Of a DNA stretch of 64,000 nt, positions 23,836 to 35,867 are shown one piece after another. Origin of the DNA: Lycorma delicatula (lineage: Eukaryota; Arthropoda; Insecta; Hemiptera; Fulgoridae); assembly GCF_047948215.1 (NCBI RefSeq), contig NC_134465.1, forward strand, positions 42,693,946 to 42,757,945, in the 5' to 3' direction. Below the pieces are notes generated by a model that was given only the letters and a program-made list of their open reading frames with translations, was not told the DNA's origin and did no database searches. The translations under genes and the position numbers were made by a program. Every line of letters begins with the position of its first letter. Within the stretch, counting starts at the first letter, position 1.

Positions 23836-24224
23836 GCAAAGGCTTCGGCAGACATTTTCATCAGTGTATTTACATAACCTACTACCGCCTTGTTGTGAGC
23901 TCTTCCGAATCACGACTACCTACCATAACTTACAACCCTCAACTATCAAATTAACCGATTCGTCGAAGCGCGATCCCCGTGCTTTCCTTTTAACACCGAA
24001 GGTTTCACACAACTCTTCTTATATGTAACTTCAATTAGACTATATACTCGGATAAAACACCAAAAATACTATCCAAAAAAACACAAAAATGTGTTAATCC
24101 CAACAACGACAATTTTGTAAAACAATTCAATTTTTAAACGTCCTTTTGATTTAGAGAGAAACAAGAAACAAATTCATCAATTTAATAAGCCTCTAATAAA
24201 AACATACTGCTGTGATCTGCTCTG

Positions 24225-24400
24225 ATCCGCTTTCGGGAGGGAGGTCGATTCCCACACCGCAGCTTCATTACAGAGTTCCACATATCCATTTTCATCCTAA
24301 CAGTGAATATTTAATCTAACCGGGGCTCGATGCCGAAACGACTGACTTGGCGAAGTAAGCATCTAGGCGGGCCTTTAGCCATCTAGGTTGCTATTCTATC
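24225..24400 (-). repeat. Possible tRNA-like SINE relic
   Basis: On the reverse strand, CTAGATGGCTAAAGG resembles a Pol III A box. About 45 bases later GGCATCGAGCCCC resembles a B box. The remainder up to about 24225 has no match elsewhere in this window. Only one copy is present, so this is a weak call; it could be unrelated sequence. Confidence 0.25.
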
Positions 24401-24507
24401 TAAAAATCTATAACCGCATTCGTCATCGCCGATTTTATTCTCACCTTAGCATACTATTCTATGTTTTTGTCGATTTTCGAAAACTTTTAAAAATGTTGAA
24501 CCCGCTG

Positions 24508-24756
24508 CTACAAAAAAGTGTTAGCATAATCTTCGGTATTGACTATTTCAGCATTATCGACGGGATTGATTTTTAAATTGCATTCGGCAAAGTAATCTCT
24601 GATTGTGCAGCGTTTTAGGCCGTTAAACCGGCGTAATTTTACATGAATTATACTAGTATGTTTCTGTTTTAACAAAACTGCCCCGATTAAAAACGGCTGC
24701 CTCGAATAACCTCGAAGCGGTTCTGTTACCCGGAATTCACAAAGGTAATCATCCAC
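24508..24756 (-). CDS. Unrecognised 82-codon open frame
   Basis: The frame starts 'MDDYLCEFRVTEPLRGYSRQ' and ends 'NTEDYANTFL'. Composition is more protein-like than the neighbouring AT-driven frames (mixed charged and hydrophobic residues, no repeats). I recognise no domain, and there is no second copy here. It might be an exon, a transposon remnant or chance. No promoter or splice evidence decides between these. Confidence 0.2.
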   Translation of the reverse strand: MDDYLCEFRVTEPLRGYSRQPFLIGAVLLKQKHTSIIHVKLRRFNGLKRCTIRDYFAECNLKINPVDNAEIVNTEDYANTFL

Positions 24757-26590
24757 CCGAAAAACAAATATAGGATCCCTAAAAGAACAACTTCTCTCTC
24801 AAAATTACGTGCTATTTGGGATGATGCAACTACTGTAAATCGTGCTAACAGTCTCCCACCGGCAAAGAAACAGGAAAAATCGAGCCTTTACATTAAACAA
24901 ATTTAATGTAACTATATATAGTTCTTAATTAAAACTTAAAGTTCATTAATAAATCAAACAATATGATTTTACCCCTATTATTAATGAAAAATGATTGTTT
25001 TAAAAGAAAAAGAAATCACAGTAATAAACTAACCCCTCACGTAAAAAATGTCATATCTTTTTTTTTTCAAGTTATCGGTATCGCTTATGCGTTGTTATCA
25101 AAGCGCAACCCTCAGTTATCAAAAGGTCATGTGTCAAAATACAACCGATCAAAAGAGAAGAAAAATGGTAGACATATGACAAAAAAATAATAATGCGATA
25201 AAATATTATTCTACGCATATGGGCGACCATACACATTCACGCGCGTACATACATTTACAGCGATACAGAATTGCTTGTGTTGAAGATGCAGCTCTTATTT
25301 GAAAAATTTGGGCGGGGAAATGGTATGACAATTAAGAAATCGTTTTAAGTTAATATTAACCATTAATTAAAAGTAATTACCCGTCGAATTTTGAATAAGG
25401 CCGGAAATGAATTGCAGTTCTTTCTTGACTAAGCCGGCTAGATTCAACAATTAATATTGAAAAAATTTTTCGGCGTAATTTAATTTAAGCTCTATTTTTC
25501 TGTGTGATAAAATAATTCCTTTTTATTGAAAAACAGTAACCAAAATTATGAATTATATTTTTTTAAACTTTTATATAAAAATATTTATTTCTAATTTTAC
25601 GATGCATAGTTAAACAGATAAATAAAAAATGATTATTTCTTTACTTGTGGAGGACTTAATGACAATTGAACGTTAGGACTAATGTTTTGTATCGTTGAAA
25701 AATTACATTTTCGGGGCTGCCATACTCAAGGGGAAAAATTCGGGTAAAATTAATTTTTAAGAAATAATCCCTAACTGTTGATATCAGATTAAAAAAAGGA
25801 CTTTAAAATTGTTTAAAAAATACAAAAATACAGCTGTAATTCTAAATAAACAAAGCTGTAATTTTCTAGCAGGGGTAAAATATTTGTTGGAAGACTTTTT
25901 TTTGCAAGAAATACTTAAGAGGAAGGGCTATCAAAATAATTAAGATTTTTATATTTTAAATGCGACGGATAAGTTGCGAGATCGATTTAAATGAAAAGAT
26001 TTTTTTTTAATTCAAAAATATATTTTTATCACGGACCATTGGAGTCGCACGGGCAACGATTTTTGTAGCTGTTTGAAGGTCTTTCGATGTAGAAAATATA
26101 AATGCAAAAACCTTCCGTTAACTCCTTTTCTGAAGCAAGATATAAGTAAAAAAAGGAAAATATATAATGTAATTTTTTTGGGAGGACGGTGAATATTAAG
26201 TAAACATTTTTGGTATTTTTTGTTCTTGATAAAATTAACTCTTGAAAAAGATTTGAAATTTTATTTCGACGAAAATACCCCCGCTCCCTTTTTCAATTTT
26301 TGTAAAAGTTTAATACATTTTTTCCGCTAAAGGTAATACTTGTCTACAAAGTTTGAAAAAAATCGGTCAACGGGATCCAGAGTTATAAGACTAAACTGGC
26401 CAATATACGTATGCACAGATGCCCAACTGATAAAAATGAATTTTTTGGATTTGAGAACATTGTAATGAATATTTTTATCTAATTTTTTAAATCTATTAAT
26501 TTATTTTTCGTTAAAAATATTTATTTTAATATCTCCTTAAGGATAAAAAAAAACCTATAGAAAGAAAAAAAACCTATAGAAACTTTTTTT
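24757..26590. other. AT-rich DNA, nothing firmly recognised
   Basis: No gene is supported. A stretch near 26270-26420 (AAGTTTGAAAAAAATCGGTC, then AGAGTTATAAG) resembles the inner part of repeat A in wording, but I could not align it confidently. Confidence 0.4.
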
Positions 26591-26595
26591 TTTTT

Positions 26596-26665
26596 TTGAC
26601 CGATCTATATACTTTCCCGTTATAGCTGTAGCAGTTATATCGCTTTAGCCGAGAAATTAAAAAAT
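26596..26665 (+). repeat. Repeat A-like terminal fragment
   Basis: GACCGATCTATATACTTTCC, then GTTATAGCTGTAGCAG and TATCGCTTTAGC, correspond to the right end of repeat A (about 4818-4875 and 18868-18915). Only the end is preserved. Confidence 0.5.
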
Positions 26666-27214
26666 AAATACAAATAAAAATCACTTTCAGCCGGATTTTA
26701 TCGGTTAACAATTTACATCAAAATTTAATTACACAAAAAAATTTAATTTAACGAAAATTAATTTCAATTAGTCAAAGTTATATTTAGAATATTTTTTACC
26801 GTTTATCGGAATAATGTTAAGGCAGTAGTTTTTTCAGATTGTGCCACCGTAGGGTAATTTCAAATTTGTCACGGGTTATTTCGTAAACAGAATACCAATT
26901 TTAATATCGGATGATGCGGTAGTCTACGTTCAAAATTTAACTTTTGATGTAGTTATTTCAAACGTGTGGTGTAGAAAACTTAGATGCATAAGTTTTCTGA
27001 TAAACCTTTCATTCAAGTCGACGGAATAAACCGCAATGTTTGGGTTAGACTTAAAAGTTAAGCCAATAATGTTACGATCGTTATTAAATCCAAAAACAGC
27101 ATTATTGATTTTAAATATATAAAAACGCTTAAATATGTATAGAATTTCAAAAGGAATAAAGACTAGAACCGGCTAAAAAGTAAACACATAAATATGTATT
27201 TTATAGAAAACATT
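26666..27214. other. AT-rich DNA, nothing recognised
   Basis: No supported feature. Confidence 0.45.
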
Positions 27215-28270
27215 TTTTTTTTGTCCAGTCATTTGACTGGTTTGATGCAGCTCTCCAAGATTCCCTATCTAGTGCTAGTCGTTTCATTTCAGTATACCCT
27301 CTACATCCTAGATCCCTAACAATTTGTTTTACATATTGCAAACGTGGCCTGCCTACGCAATTTTTCCCTTCTACCTTTACATCCAATATTAAAGCGACTA
27401 TTCCAGGATGCCTTAGTATGTGGCCTATAAGTCTGTCTCTTCTTTTAACTATATTTTTTCAAATGCTTCTTTCTTCATCTGTTTGCCGCAATACCTCTTC
27501 ATTTGTCACTTTATCCACCCATCTGATTTTTATCATTCTCCTATAGCACCGCATTTCAAAAGCTTCTAATCTTTTCTTCTCAGATACTCCGATCGTCCAA
27601 GTTTCACTTCCATATAAAGCGACACTCCAAACATATACTTTCAAAAATCTTTTCCTGACATTTAAATTAATTTTTGATGTAAACAAATTATATTTCTTAC
27701 TGAAGGCTCGTTTAGCTTTGTGCTATTCGGCATTTTATATCGCTCCTGCTTCGTCCATCTTTAGTAATTCTACTTCCCAATTAACAAAATTCTTCTACCT
27801 CCATAATCTTTTTTCCTCCTATTTTCACATTCAGCGGTCCATCTTCGTTATTTCTATTACATTTCATTACTTTCGTTTTGTTCTTGTTTATTTTCATGCG
27901 ATAGTTCTTGCGTAGGACTTCATCTATACCGTTCATTGTTTCTTCTAAATCCTTTTTACTCTCGGCTAGAATAACTATATCATCACAAATCGTAGCATCT
28001 TTATCTTTTCACCTTGTACTGTTTACTCCAAATCTAAATTGTTCTTTAACATCATTAATTGCTAGTTCGATGTAAAGATTAAAAAGTAACGGAGATAGGG
28101 AACATCCTTGTCGGACTCCCTTTCTTATTACGGCTTCTTTCTTATGTTCTTCAATTGTTACTGTTGCTGTTTGGTTCCTGTACATGTTAGCAATTGTTCT
28201 TCTACCTCTGTATTTGAACCCTAATTTTTTTTAAATGCTGAACATTTTATTCCAGTCTACGTTATCGAAT
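27215..28270 (-). pseudogene. RTE-like LINE copy broken by frameshifts
   Basis: Reverse-strand copy of the RTE-like element covering roughly the last 340 codons, from the 'KAFDNVDW' motif A region to the A-tail (T-run at 27213-27221). Open pieces include 27686-27459 ('MFTSKINLNVRKRFLKVYVW' to 'NEEVLRQTDEERSI') and 27386-27201 ('GRPRLQYVKQIVRDLGCRG'). Single-base changes break the frame at about 27460, 27717, 28020 and 28230. The FADD region has lost one codon-sized piece (ATCATCACAAATCG at 27980-27993), destroying the catalytic motif. It is inactive. No clear TSD found. Confidence 0.88.
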
Positions 28271-28736
28271 GCAAATATTAAACCATAATATAAACAATAT
28301 TAAAACATTAATATTTAAAAAAAAAAATAAAAGAAAAAGTAGCTGCACAGGCGTTAACATCCTTGGCTTTTTAAGTAATAGTCCCCAATGGCTATTGCAT
28401 TTTAATTTTTTAAACCACTTTAGTACTAGGACTTAAGAAAAGCAACGCATATATTTTATGAATAAAAATATGGTGAATGAAATGATAGGTAAAAAAATAT
28501 CAGACCCCTCCCAGGAATTAAATCTAAGACCGGTTGATTTACAAGCCGTCATTTTAACCGGTACACCGATCCGTTCCAACACATTTTGTATATTTTCATG
28601 AACTCCTAGTCTCGCTATGAGAGTAAGGAGTTTAAAATTAGTCAATCGCTTTTCTTCTGCATCATACTAAATATAGTTCAGTAAATTAAATACGAAATAT
28701 TTTTAGTAAAAATTAATTTATTCATTTTCAGTAACA
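28271..28736. other. No supported gene
   Basis: The reverse frame 28645-28433 (70 codons) has no recognisable domain and overlaps a patch reading like an old tRNA-like repeat (TTAAATCTAAGACCGG). I make no call. Confidence 0.35.
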
Positions 28737-28800
28737 GATGAGTAACAGTGGATAAAAGTGTACAGTGTTTTTTTATATTTTGGATACTGGATGTAAATTA
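28737..28800 (+). repeat. 62-bp direct repeat, left copy
   Basis: GATGAGTAACAGTGGATA, GTGTACAGT and TTTTGGATACTGGATGTAAA recur at 30160-30222. The pair flanks a block that contains SINE2 and repeat C. Similarity stops on both sides. Confidence 0.8.
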
Positions 28801-28918
28801 AAGTACTAATCTGCTTTAATAACAAAAAAAAAAAAAACTAATAGTATATTTATCAATTTTATATTCAAAGATATCCCAGTGAATGCGTTTAAGATAGATA
28901 TTTTAGATCATTTAGATC

Positions 28919-29072
28919 GCCGGCCTCCGTGGCGCGAGTGGTAGCGTCTCGGCCTTTAATCTGGAGGTCCCGGGTTCGAATCCCGGTCAGGCATGACATT
29001 TTCATATACGCTACAAATCATTCACCCTTTTCTCTGAAGCGATGGTCCCGGACGTTAAAAAAAAAAATACAA
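28919..29072 (+). mobile_element. SINE2 copy (best reference)
   Basis: Forward tRNA-derived SINE. The head begins GCCGGCCTCCGTGG with the A box TGGCGCGAGTGG at 28930-28941 and a perfect B box GGTTCGAATCC at 28973-28983. The body is GTCAGGCATGACATTTTCAT, ACGCTACAAATCATTCA, and the tail GATGGTCCCGGACGTTAAA plus an A-run. It is transcribed by Pol III if active and encodes nothing. The tRNA-like part is not a functional tRNA gene because the sequence runs on as a repeated SINE body. No convincing TSD is seen. Confidence 0.9.
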
Positions 29073-29389
29073 TCACCTATAATGATAAAGTGACAATTTT
29101 ATCATTTCTAACTATAATGACAGAGTAATAACACCGTTTTAAAATGGTTATTTAAAAACTTCTTTGGTTACCGATCTAGTCCAAAATTAATTACCGATCT
29201 AGTCTAAATTAATAACCAAGTTGCAATTATCAAGGGCAAGTACTTAACTACTTCATTTGAACACGAGTAAAAAATTGTACATTGTAAATAAAAATAATAA
29301 ATAAACTGAAGTGTACCAAGTTAATAATTAAAATAACAATAAAATAATTATAAATTCTGTATCCGTAGCAACCGTTCAAAAATTATGAT

Positions 29390-30095
29390 TAAAAAATCTT
29401 ATGTGGACACCACACGACTTCCTTGTACGCCTATTAAATTATATAGACACATTTTTTTTGTTAATGAAAAGTAGATCAAATTTTATTTCATTAATAATTT
29501 CTGATATTTTTTCTTTTTTTTTTGTTATTTATCGTATTTTTTTATAATCAGAGGTTAATAATTATTTATATATCAATATATATATATAAAAAAAAGGAGA
29601 TGAAGTCTCCGATTCGAACCGAGTGCCTTCCCCTTGTAAGATGCAAATATTTCATCAATTAAAATTTAATTTGGCTATAACTCTGAAACTAATGAAAATA
29701 ACTACTACTTATGATATATCTTAATGAAAATAACTACTACTTATGATATATCTTTCAAAAATATCAATTAGAGCTTATTACTGCGGTTAAGAAAAATGCA
29801 AAATCCAATTTTTTTTTTGGATTTGGGCTTTTTTGGTTCAGTCGATTGCAATAAAAATGAAAGGTGCACAACTAGATGTTACAATAGACCTAAATCCAAT
29901 GTTTCAACATCCTACGGCTAATCGCTTTTGCGTTATGCGAGATACATACGTCACGCCGAAACTAGTGAAAATGGGTTCAGGGAGGGTCAAAATGGATATT
30001 TCCAATGAAAACTGGAAACCGACATTTTTTGCGATCATAATACTTCGTATAAGAAAGTAAAAATAAATATTTACATTCATTATAAAATTTTAGAA
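29390..30095 (+). repeat. Repeat C, copy 1
   Basis: Matches 37245-37598 plus 38906-39285. Shared landmarks: TGTGGACACCACACGACTTC, TTGTACGCCTATTAAATTA, GGCTATAACTCTGAAAC, TGGATTTGGGCTTTTTTGG, TACGGCTAATCG, GTTATGCGAGATACATACGT, AATGGATATTTCC, GCGATCATAATACTTC and a shared end near ATTCATTATAAA. It contains a tandem duplication of 32 bases (29691-29722 and 29723-29754). Class unknown. The 75-codon frame 29833-30060 lies inside it and is not conserved in copy 2. Confidence 0.8.
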
Positions 30096-30159
30096 ATAGA
30101 AGACAAGAGTACAAAATTTGGAGAAACATTTAAAATAAAATCAAATACATTATAAAGAC

Positions 30160-30222
30160 GATGAGTAACAGTGGATATAGGTGTACAGTTATTTTATATT
30201 TTGGATACTGGATGTAAAATAA
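30160..30222 (+). repeat. 62-bp direct repeat, right copy
   Basis: Partner of 28737-28800, about 1.42 kb away. Confidence 0.8.
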
Positions 30223-32399
30223 GTTTAATTTGAAAATCTATTTTTAACTTTAGAAATTTATAAAATATTTCATGTTTTGAATTGGTATAAGTAAAGTTAT
30301 TTCTTAACGAATAATATTTTTGAAAAAAAATAACTTTAATTTGTTATTTTACAAATTCTTTTACTATAGATATTCTTTCCATAATAAAATAAATTTGTGT
30401 AAGATATGTCTTCCAAAAAATCGAGTTCATGACTTTTTTAATATCACGTTAGTTGTTCATTCTAACGATGTGAGTCCAACGCATTACATTAATGTTCATT
30501 CTAACGTAGCAAATGCAAAACTAAAGAAAATTTTATACGTAACAAGGCTTCGACATAATAAACATTTCTTAGAATGAACTACTATTCCAGAAATACAAAC
30601 CAGTAATGATTTCATATGCTAAACAGTATACTCTAGCCTATATATATTAGCGTATCCCGTCGCGGCTAATTCTGATTATATATTTCGCTCGCGAAATACT
30701 TTATCAGAATTTGAACATGAACGCAAAGATTAATTTCTCAACTCCAACCGTATTTTATGTTTTTTCATTACATCGAAAATCGAGTAACTATTCAAAAATA
30801 CAAAGTATCTTATAAAGAAATGAACATCAACAATAGAAAATGTTAACGAGTTGAAAAAAAAAGTACTCTAGGAAAGAAAATATATAGCAATTACGTACGT
30901 AATGGTAGGTGTATCGTTTGTCAACATATGCATACGAACATGCAATAAGGGTATGATTGTTTCAGTGTTTGAGTTTAGGATAGATTCTGAGAAGATTTTA
31001 TTACTTCCTTGACTGCTGGGTGAAGTCACCCTAGAACAGGATACATAAAATTCCCGGTGAGAGAAACAATCTTTCCTTAGATAAATTTCTGCCATCTTTA
31101 AGGTTTGTCCTTGAGACATACTGTCATCGCAAAAAAAAAAACTTCGAGGAAATCGCAACCTTTAGAATTCGAAAGGATATGCATATGTACATGCAAATGA
31201 ATAAGCGTTAAGTCACACGGTCGTATGTATGAAACGTTCAGTAACAATAATCGTAAACATAAGAAGTGATGAATATTTAAGTATTTCTTTCTATATTCAA
31301 CACGCTTTCGTCTATTTCAAGTAAAGATGGACAGAATATATCACTTATAAGGTGTGTTAGAGAATTCACCCGTAAAACAGAGGCGTTCGTGAATTTGTTT
31401 TCTTTTTTGGCGATAAACGGTTTCGCTTTATCATCGTCCGAAACAAACATATCGTAAACGATATTATAAGAAAAACCTTACAACTAGTATCACAGCTATT
31501 ATACCAAAAAAGTCAATAAAATTGATATCAGTATCGCAATTTAAAAACGTGGTATATTTTTTTATTTAAAAAGCAACAGTAAAATTAAAAAATATAAACA
31601 CAAATGGAATTTAATGAAGTCTGAGAGGAGTATGAAGGGCTCCTTTTCGAATAAAAAAAAAAGAACTAAGCTTAAAACTAAGATTCTAAGAATGGATAGT
31701 ACTGAAATAAAATATTAGAACACGATTACGAGAACTGAATTAAAATTGTAGGTTACTTTTCACATGGTAAATATTACATTTTATGAAGCATTGAAACATA
31801 AATATTAGGAAAAAATTGTGTTCTTAGTTTTAGTTTTTTCTTCTACTTAGCAATGGATTAAAAACAGTTTTATCGTTAACATAGTTTATTCTATTAAATA
31901 TTTCTAACTAATGTACTCTTAGTTTTTTGTTATCCTTTTTTATTTTTCATTTATTTTTTTTTCAAAACATCAAATCCTTAATTATTATTATAATTCCAAT
32001 TAACTGCTTATGAAATAAAATCTATTACTATAGTTAAATGATTGCTTTCGCTAGCAATAAGGGTTTTCACCTTTACTGGAGAAACCAAAATAATCTATTA
32101 TTTGTTAAATAAATTTTTAAAATAACGTTAATTTATTTTTTATTTATTTAAATGATTCAACAAAACTGTATTTCATTTAAAAATGTATAACGTTTGCATT
32201 GTATCATATAAAATTTGTATTTTATATTTTAACTTATTTTTTTAAAATAATTAATAATTTTGCCACTCAAGAATCGAGAGGATCACGACCCACCGGTGCT
32301 AATCAAGGACAGAGAGACTGATCCATCCGAGCTACTCTAATACAGAGAGGAGTCGACCCATCAGAGCGACTACAGGATCAGACACAAACGAGAGTCACT
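30223..32399. other. AT-rich DNA; one imperfect palindrome
   Basis: No gene supported. An imperfect palindrome at 30668-30711 (AATTCTGAT ... TTTCGCTCGCGAAAT ... ATCAGAATT) is the only structured item. The reverse frame 31158-30868 has no recognised domain. Confidence 0.5.
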
Positions 32400-32402
32400 T
32401 CA

Positions 32403-32590
32403 GTCTGAATTTGTGAGTGTATGTGTGTAAGGGTGTGCGCGCGTGCACGTTTGAGGGTGTTTGTATGTATATATTTGTGTGTGGGTACTCGTATATGTGT
32501 GTGCGTGTGTTTGCGATTGTGTGGTGTTGTGTTTGTGAGTGTGTATGTAAGTATGTGTGAGGGTATATGCATGTTTGTGTGTGTGGTATA
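32403..32590 (+). repeat. GT-rich low-complexity tract
   Basis: Degenerate (TG)n with interspersed A, C and T. It produces spurious Cys/Val-rich frames on one strand and Thr/His-rich ones on the other; neither is a gene. Confidence 0.9.
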
Positions 32591-33058
32591 TGATGACAGA
32601 AAATTTAAATATTATTTGTACCTTGCCTAGAAAATGTATTTATATCCTAATTAATAAATCTTTTTTTTTTTTATTTCATCTATTGATACAAATAAATTTT
32701 CTTCCAGAAATAAAAGGTTGAACAGAGAAACAACAATGAAATAGATGGTTTAATAATAACCATAGGCTTAGTACTTCTGTATTCCTATTAATCTTTTCAT
32801 TTTTAAGAAGTGGTGAATTATATGGAAAATTGAAAACCATGTCTATCATGACCTTGTATTATTTTAAATCTTTCATCTTTTTGGAAACCAAAGTGATAAT
32901 TCATCCAAAGGAACTTGAGAGAACAACCGGTGGCTTCAGTATATTTAATACTTGACATATTTTAGTACTGTAGGAAGTATTTTGGTTATGTTGCCATGGA
33001 GTGCGTGTGTGTGTGATTACGCTAATATTTATACTAAAATTTTGAATGAATAGAAAAG
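32591..33058. other. AT-rich DNA, nothing recognised
   Basis: No supported feature. Confidence 0.45.
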
Positions 33059-33640
33059 AAATACTATTCGTATTTTTTTTTTTTTTTTTTTTTTTTTTTA
33101 CTCAAGGCCGCAAAGGACCACTTTAGTCAGAATAATTCAAGTCTTTTTTGCTAATTTTTTGGCCTTTAAGTTCTTAGCTTTTACTTTCTCCCAATATTTA
33201 GTCATTCTTAATGATCTTGTTTTACGATCCTCTTCGGAATAAACCCTTTTTGTATAATTAAGAGTTCTTACTTTAAAGTTGGTATTCGGATCTTTAATAA
33301 CAAATTTTAATTTTTCGGATTTGTTAAGTAAATCTTCGTAAGTCAAATTTAATTCTTGCATGTCTTCTTTAATTTCTTTGAACCATAATGGCGGATTTTT
33401 TAAAGACCAAAATCGATCGATAATATAGTCATAGTATCGATTAAGAATTCCAAGTTTTCGTACAGAAATTTATTAGGCGATAATCTGTACTGATTTTCAT
33501 GTTTATATTTTTTGTTTATGCAGGTTCTAAGAATCCTGCGTTCAACTTTAAGCAAAGGTTCAGTCCTATTTTTCTGATTTAATCTAAATAAAGTCTAAAT
33601 AAGTCTAAATAAAGTGTATTAATAAATACTATTCGTATTT
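33059..33640 (-). mobile_element. Second LINE family, 3' end with 16-bp TSD
   Basis: The reverse strand encodes the C-terminus of a different non-LTR reverse transcriptase. The first piece has 'LLKVERRILRTCINKKYKHE' and 'YRLSPNKFLYENLEFLID'. After a frameshift near 33410 come 'NPPLWFKEIKEDMQELNLTY' and a basic tail 'MTKYWEKVKAKNLKAKKLAK' (open frame 33361-33137). The 'ERRILRT...YRLRPN' plus 'WFKEIKEDL' pattern is a non-LTR C-terminus I associate with RTE/CR1-related insect elements, without a firm clade. The 3' end is marked by a ~24-base T-run (A-tail). AATACTATTCGTATTT occurs at 33059-33074 and 33625-33640 as TSD, so the insertion spans about 33075-33624 and is strongly 5'-truncated. Confidence 0.83.
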
Positions 33641-33754
33641 ATTAATAAATAACCTTGTTTATTTTTAAAGTGTTTTGTTCTTATCTATCTATATATTTAT
33701 CGAGGGGCGTTCAAGTCAATCCAGTACTTACGTAAATGGTCGAAGTGTAGTAAA

Positions 33755-33832
33755 TGAAGTACACTTCATTTACACACATACAATTCATCCTATTATCTGA
33801 AAGGTAATTACCGGAGGCTAAACAGGAAAACG
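33755..33832 (+). mobile_element. SINE1 tail fragment
   Basis: ACACTTCATTTACACACATA, CATCCTATTATCTGAAAGGT and AATTACCGGAGGCTAAACAG are the last ~75 bases of SINE1. The head and body are missing. Confidence 0.75.
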
Positions 33833-35719
33833 AAATTTCAAGGAGTTTGGAACTGTATTTATTTTTTCACATAACCCTCTGTTTCAGTTATACATTTATC
33901 TATCTCAGTTTTTAACTAATACCTGGAAGGCATTTTGCATAGAAAAATTTACAGTACGTTTGAAACATTCTAGAACAGCCTCCGTAGATTTTTATGCATA
34001 TCAAGCAGAAAAAGATAATTCATTATTGCCAGCGCTACAATGTAATACGACGCGTGCAAACATAAGCGGAGTTCATTATTGCCGTAAGACGTACTACTTG
34101 AAATAAAACAAATAAAAAACATGCAAATCTGAGAATAAAATAAGATTTAATTAATTATAATGTTAACTGAATTTGTATTTTTTTTATTTTTGTTAGAACC
34201 ATAAAATTTCATACTTATGAAATATAGAACGAAAAATATAGAACATAAATATGACATGCAGACATGCTGGCATGTGTAAGTTCTTATTCATTTGATCGAT
34301 TGACTATATTAATAAATTTAATATGAATCAAAAAGAATTAAGAATTTTCAGTCATCCTTTGCTTTTAGAACCTTCATTTTATTTGGAAAATTTTCTTTGC
34401 AAGACGGTTTCAAAGTTTTCATTAATCTGATACAGTTTTATTTTTGTTTAAATTCTATCCCGATCTCATTACCTCATACCTCCTTAACTCAAAATAAACT
34501 ATGCCCCGTTCTACACGAGCTTTCCAATTAAATTTCGGATCCAGAAATTAATTAATACTATCATCAAGTAATTTTTATAATCGGTACATTTTAATGTATC
34601 AAATAACAAACAAAAAGGGTGGGATTCGATTTTTGACGTTTTCGCAAAAATTGATGACGTTTTTCAGCGAAAAAGATTCCAACATTTCATTAAACATCAA
34701 TGATATTAAATTTCAACCAAAGTTACAGATCACTTGACGGACTTCCGCTTCGGTTATTTCTGAAGACTATTTATCGGTACAGAAATGAGCAACTTTTCTT
34801 TGTACCCTCTCTCTTTTTTCTAAAAAAAAATATAATTTTTACTAGTTCCAGACAAGTAAGAGTTCTCGCAGCTCGTCCGCCATCACTCGCCAAACAAACT
34901 CTACAATACTTAAATGAAAACAGTTCTGTTGGTCAGGTTTGAAAGATGGATATTGTTTTTTTTTTTTTTTTTTAATAAGTGATTATTTCTTTTTAGTAAA
35001 ACGTTATTTATTAAATATCGATCTTTGTTATTTATATTTATTAGCGGTATAGCGTTAAACAATGATCTAATCGATCGTTTTTTAACTTCGGAACATCTTC
35101 GGATATTTTAAGGGAACCCCCAACAGATTGTATATTTTAATTTGTATAACTTACTGTTTTATAACAATTTTAAATAACATACAGCATTTTTACGATTATG
35201 ATGCGTATAAATCGTGGAAATTGCAAGATTTAGCGATCACGGTTGCTGTCTCTGCGAGTAATGATATCGATTATATTATATATTAACCAGGTATCACGTA
35301 TATAATTGAATATCCCTTGAATTTTTATGGATCTAGGATGTTAATATTCAACAATATATTCGGGCCAGCAAATATTATTTTTTCTCAATCTTTTTACTTT
35401 CATTATTTTTCACCTGATGTATGGGCTTTTTAATATAACGATTTGCGGTAAGGATGTGGGAAGATTTAAATATAATGGCTCCTTTTGTATTTGTTTAGGG
35501 ATATTATATCTTACTCGGAGATCGTATTAAGGGCGAAATTGGGGATGAAGCCCCCACATTTCAAAGCCGTTTATTCTTCAGGAAAAAAATTTAGTCCGCT
35601 TCATTGTGTTTTCATTACAATGTATAAAGTAATCATGTAATCATTGTATGGTATTTAATTAATCATTAGTATTTCTTGTGTTAGAAAGAAAGAAAAATCA
35701 CTTTTTGTTTTCCACCTAC
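33833..35719. other. AT-rich DNA, nothing firmly recognised
   Basis: The flanks of the SINE1 tail (GGGGCGTTCAAGTCAATCC before it; TTCAAGGAGTTTGGAACTGT after it) may belong to one older element interrupted by the SINE, but I could not identify it. The forward frame 34700-34942 has no recognised domain. Confidence 0.4.
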
Positions 35720-35751
35720 CGAAAGTTTAACGACACGCATATACGCGTCAG

Positions 35752-35827
35752 TACGCGCGCGCGAACCCACACTCACACACACACGCAGAGAGAGCGAGTG
35801 AGAGAGGGAGAGACTCTCTCACACAGA

Positions 35828-35864
<37 letters not shown>
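35752..35864. repeat. AC/AG-rich compound microsatellite
   Basis: CGCGCGCG, ACACACAC and GAGAGAG runs, ending in about 18 AC units (35830-35864). Frames across it are spurious. Confidence 0.92.

Positions 35865-35867
<3 letters not shown>

Noticed and set aside
28919..28995. Functional tRNA gene with A and B boxes
   Set aside because: The tRNA-like part is the head of a repeated SINE: the same head and body recur at 39.4, 43.0 and 49.9 kb with A-tails. The region between the boxes does not make a convincing cloverleaf with a normal acceptor end.
28737..30222. LTR retrotransposon bounded by the 62-bp direct repeats
   Set aside because: The repeats are too short, lack TG...CA ends, and no gag, protease or reverse transcriptase lies between them.
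32378..32630. Overlapping frames on both strands
   Set aside because: Low-complexity GT-rich tract; residues repeat in step with the dinucleotide.
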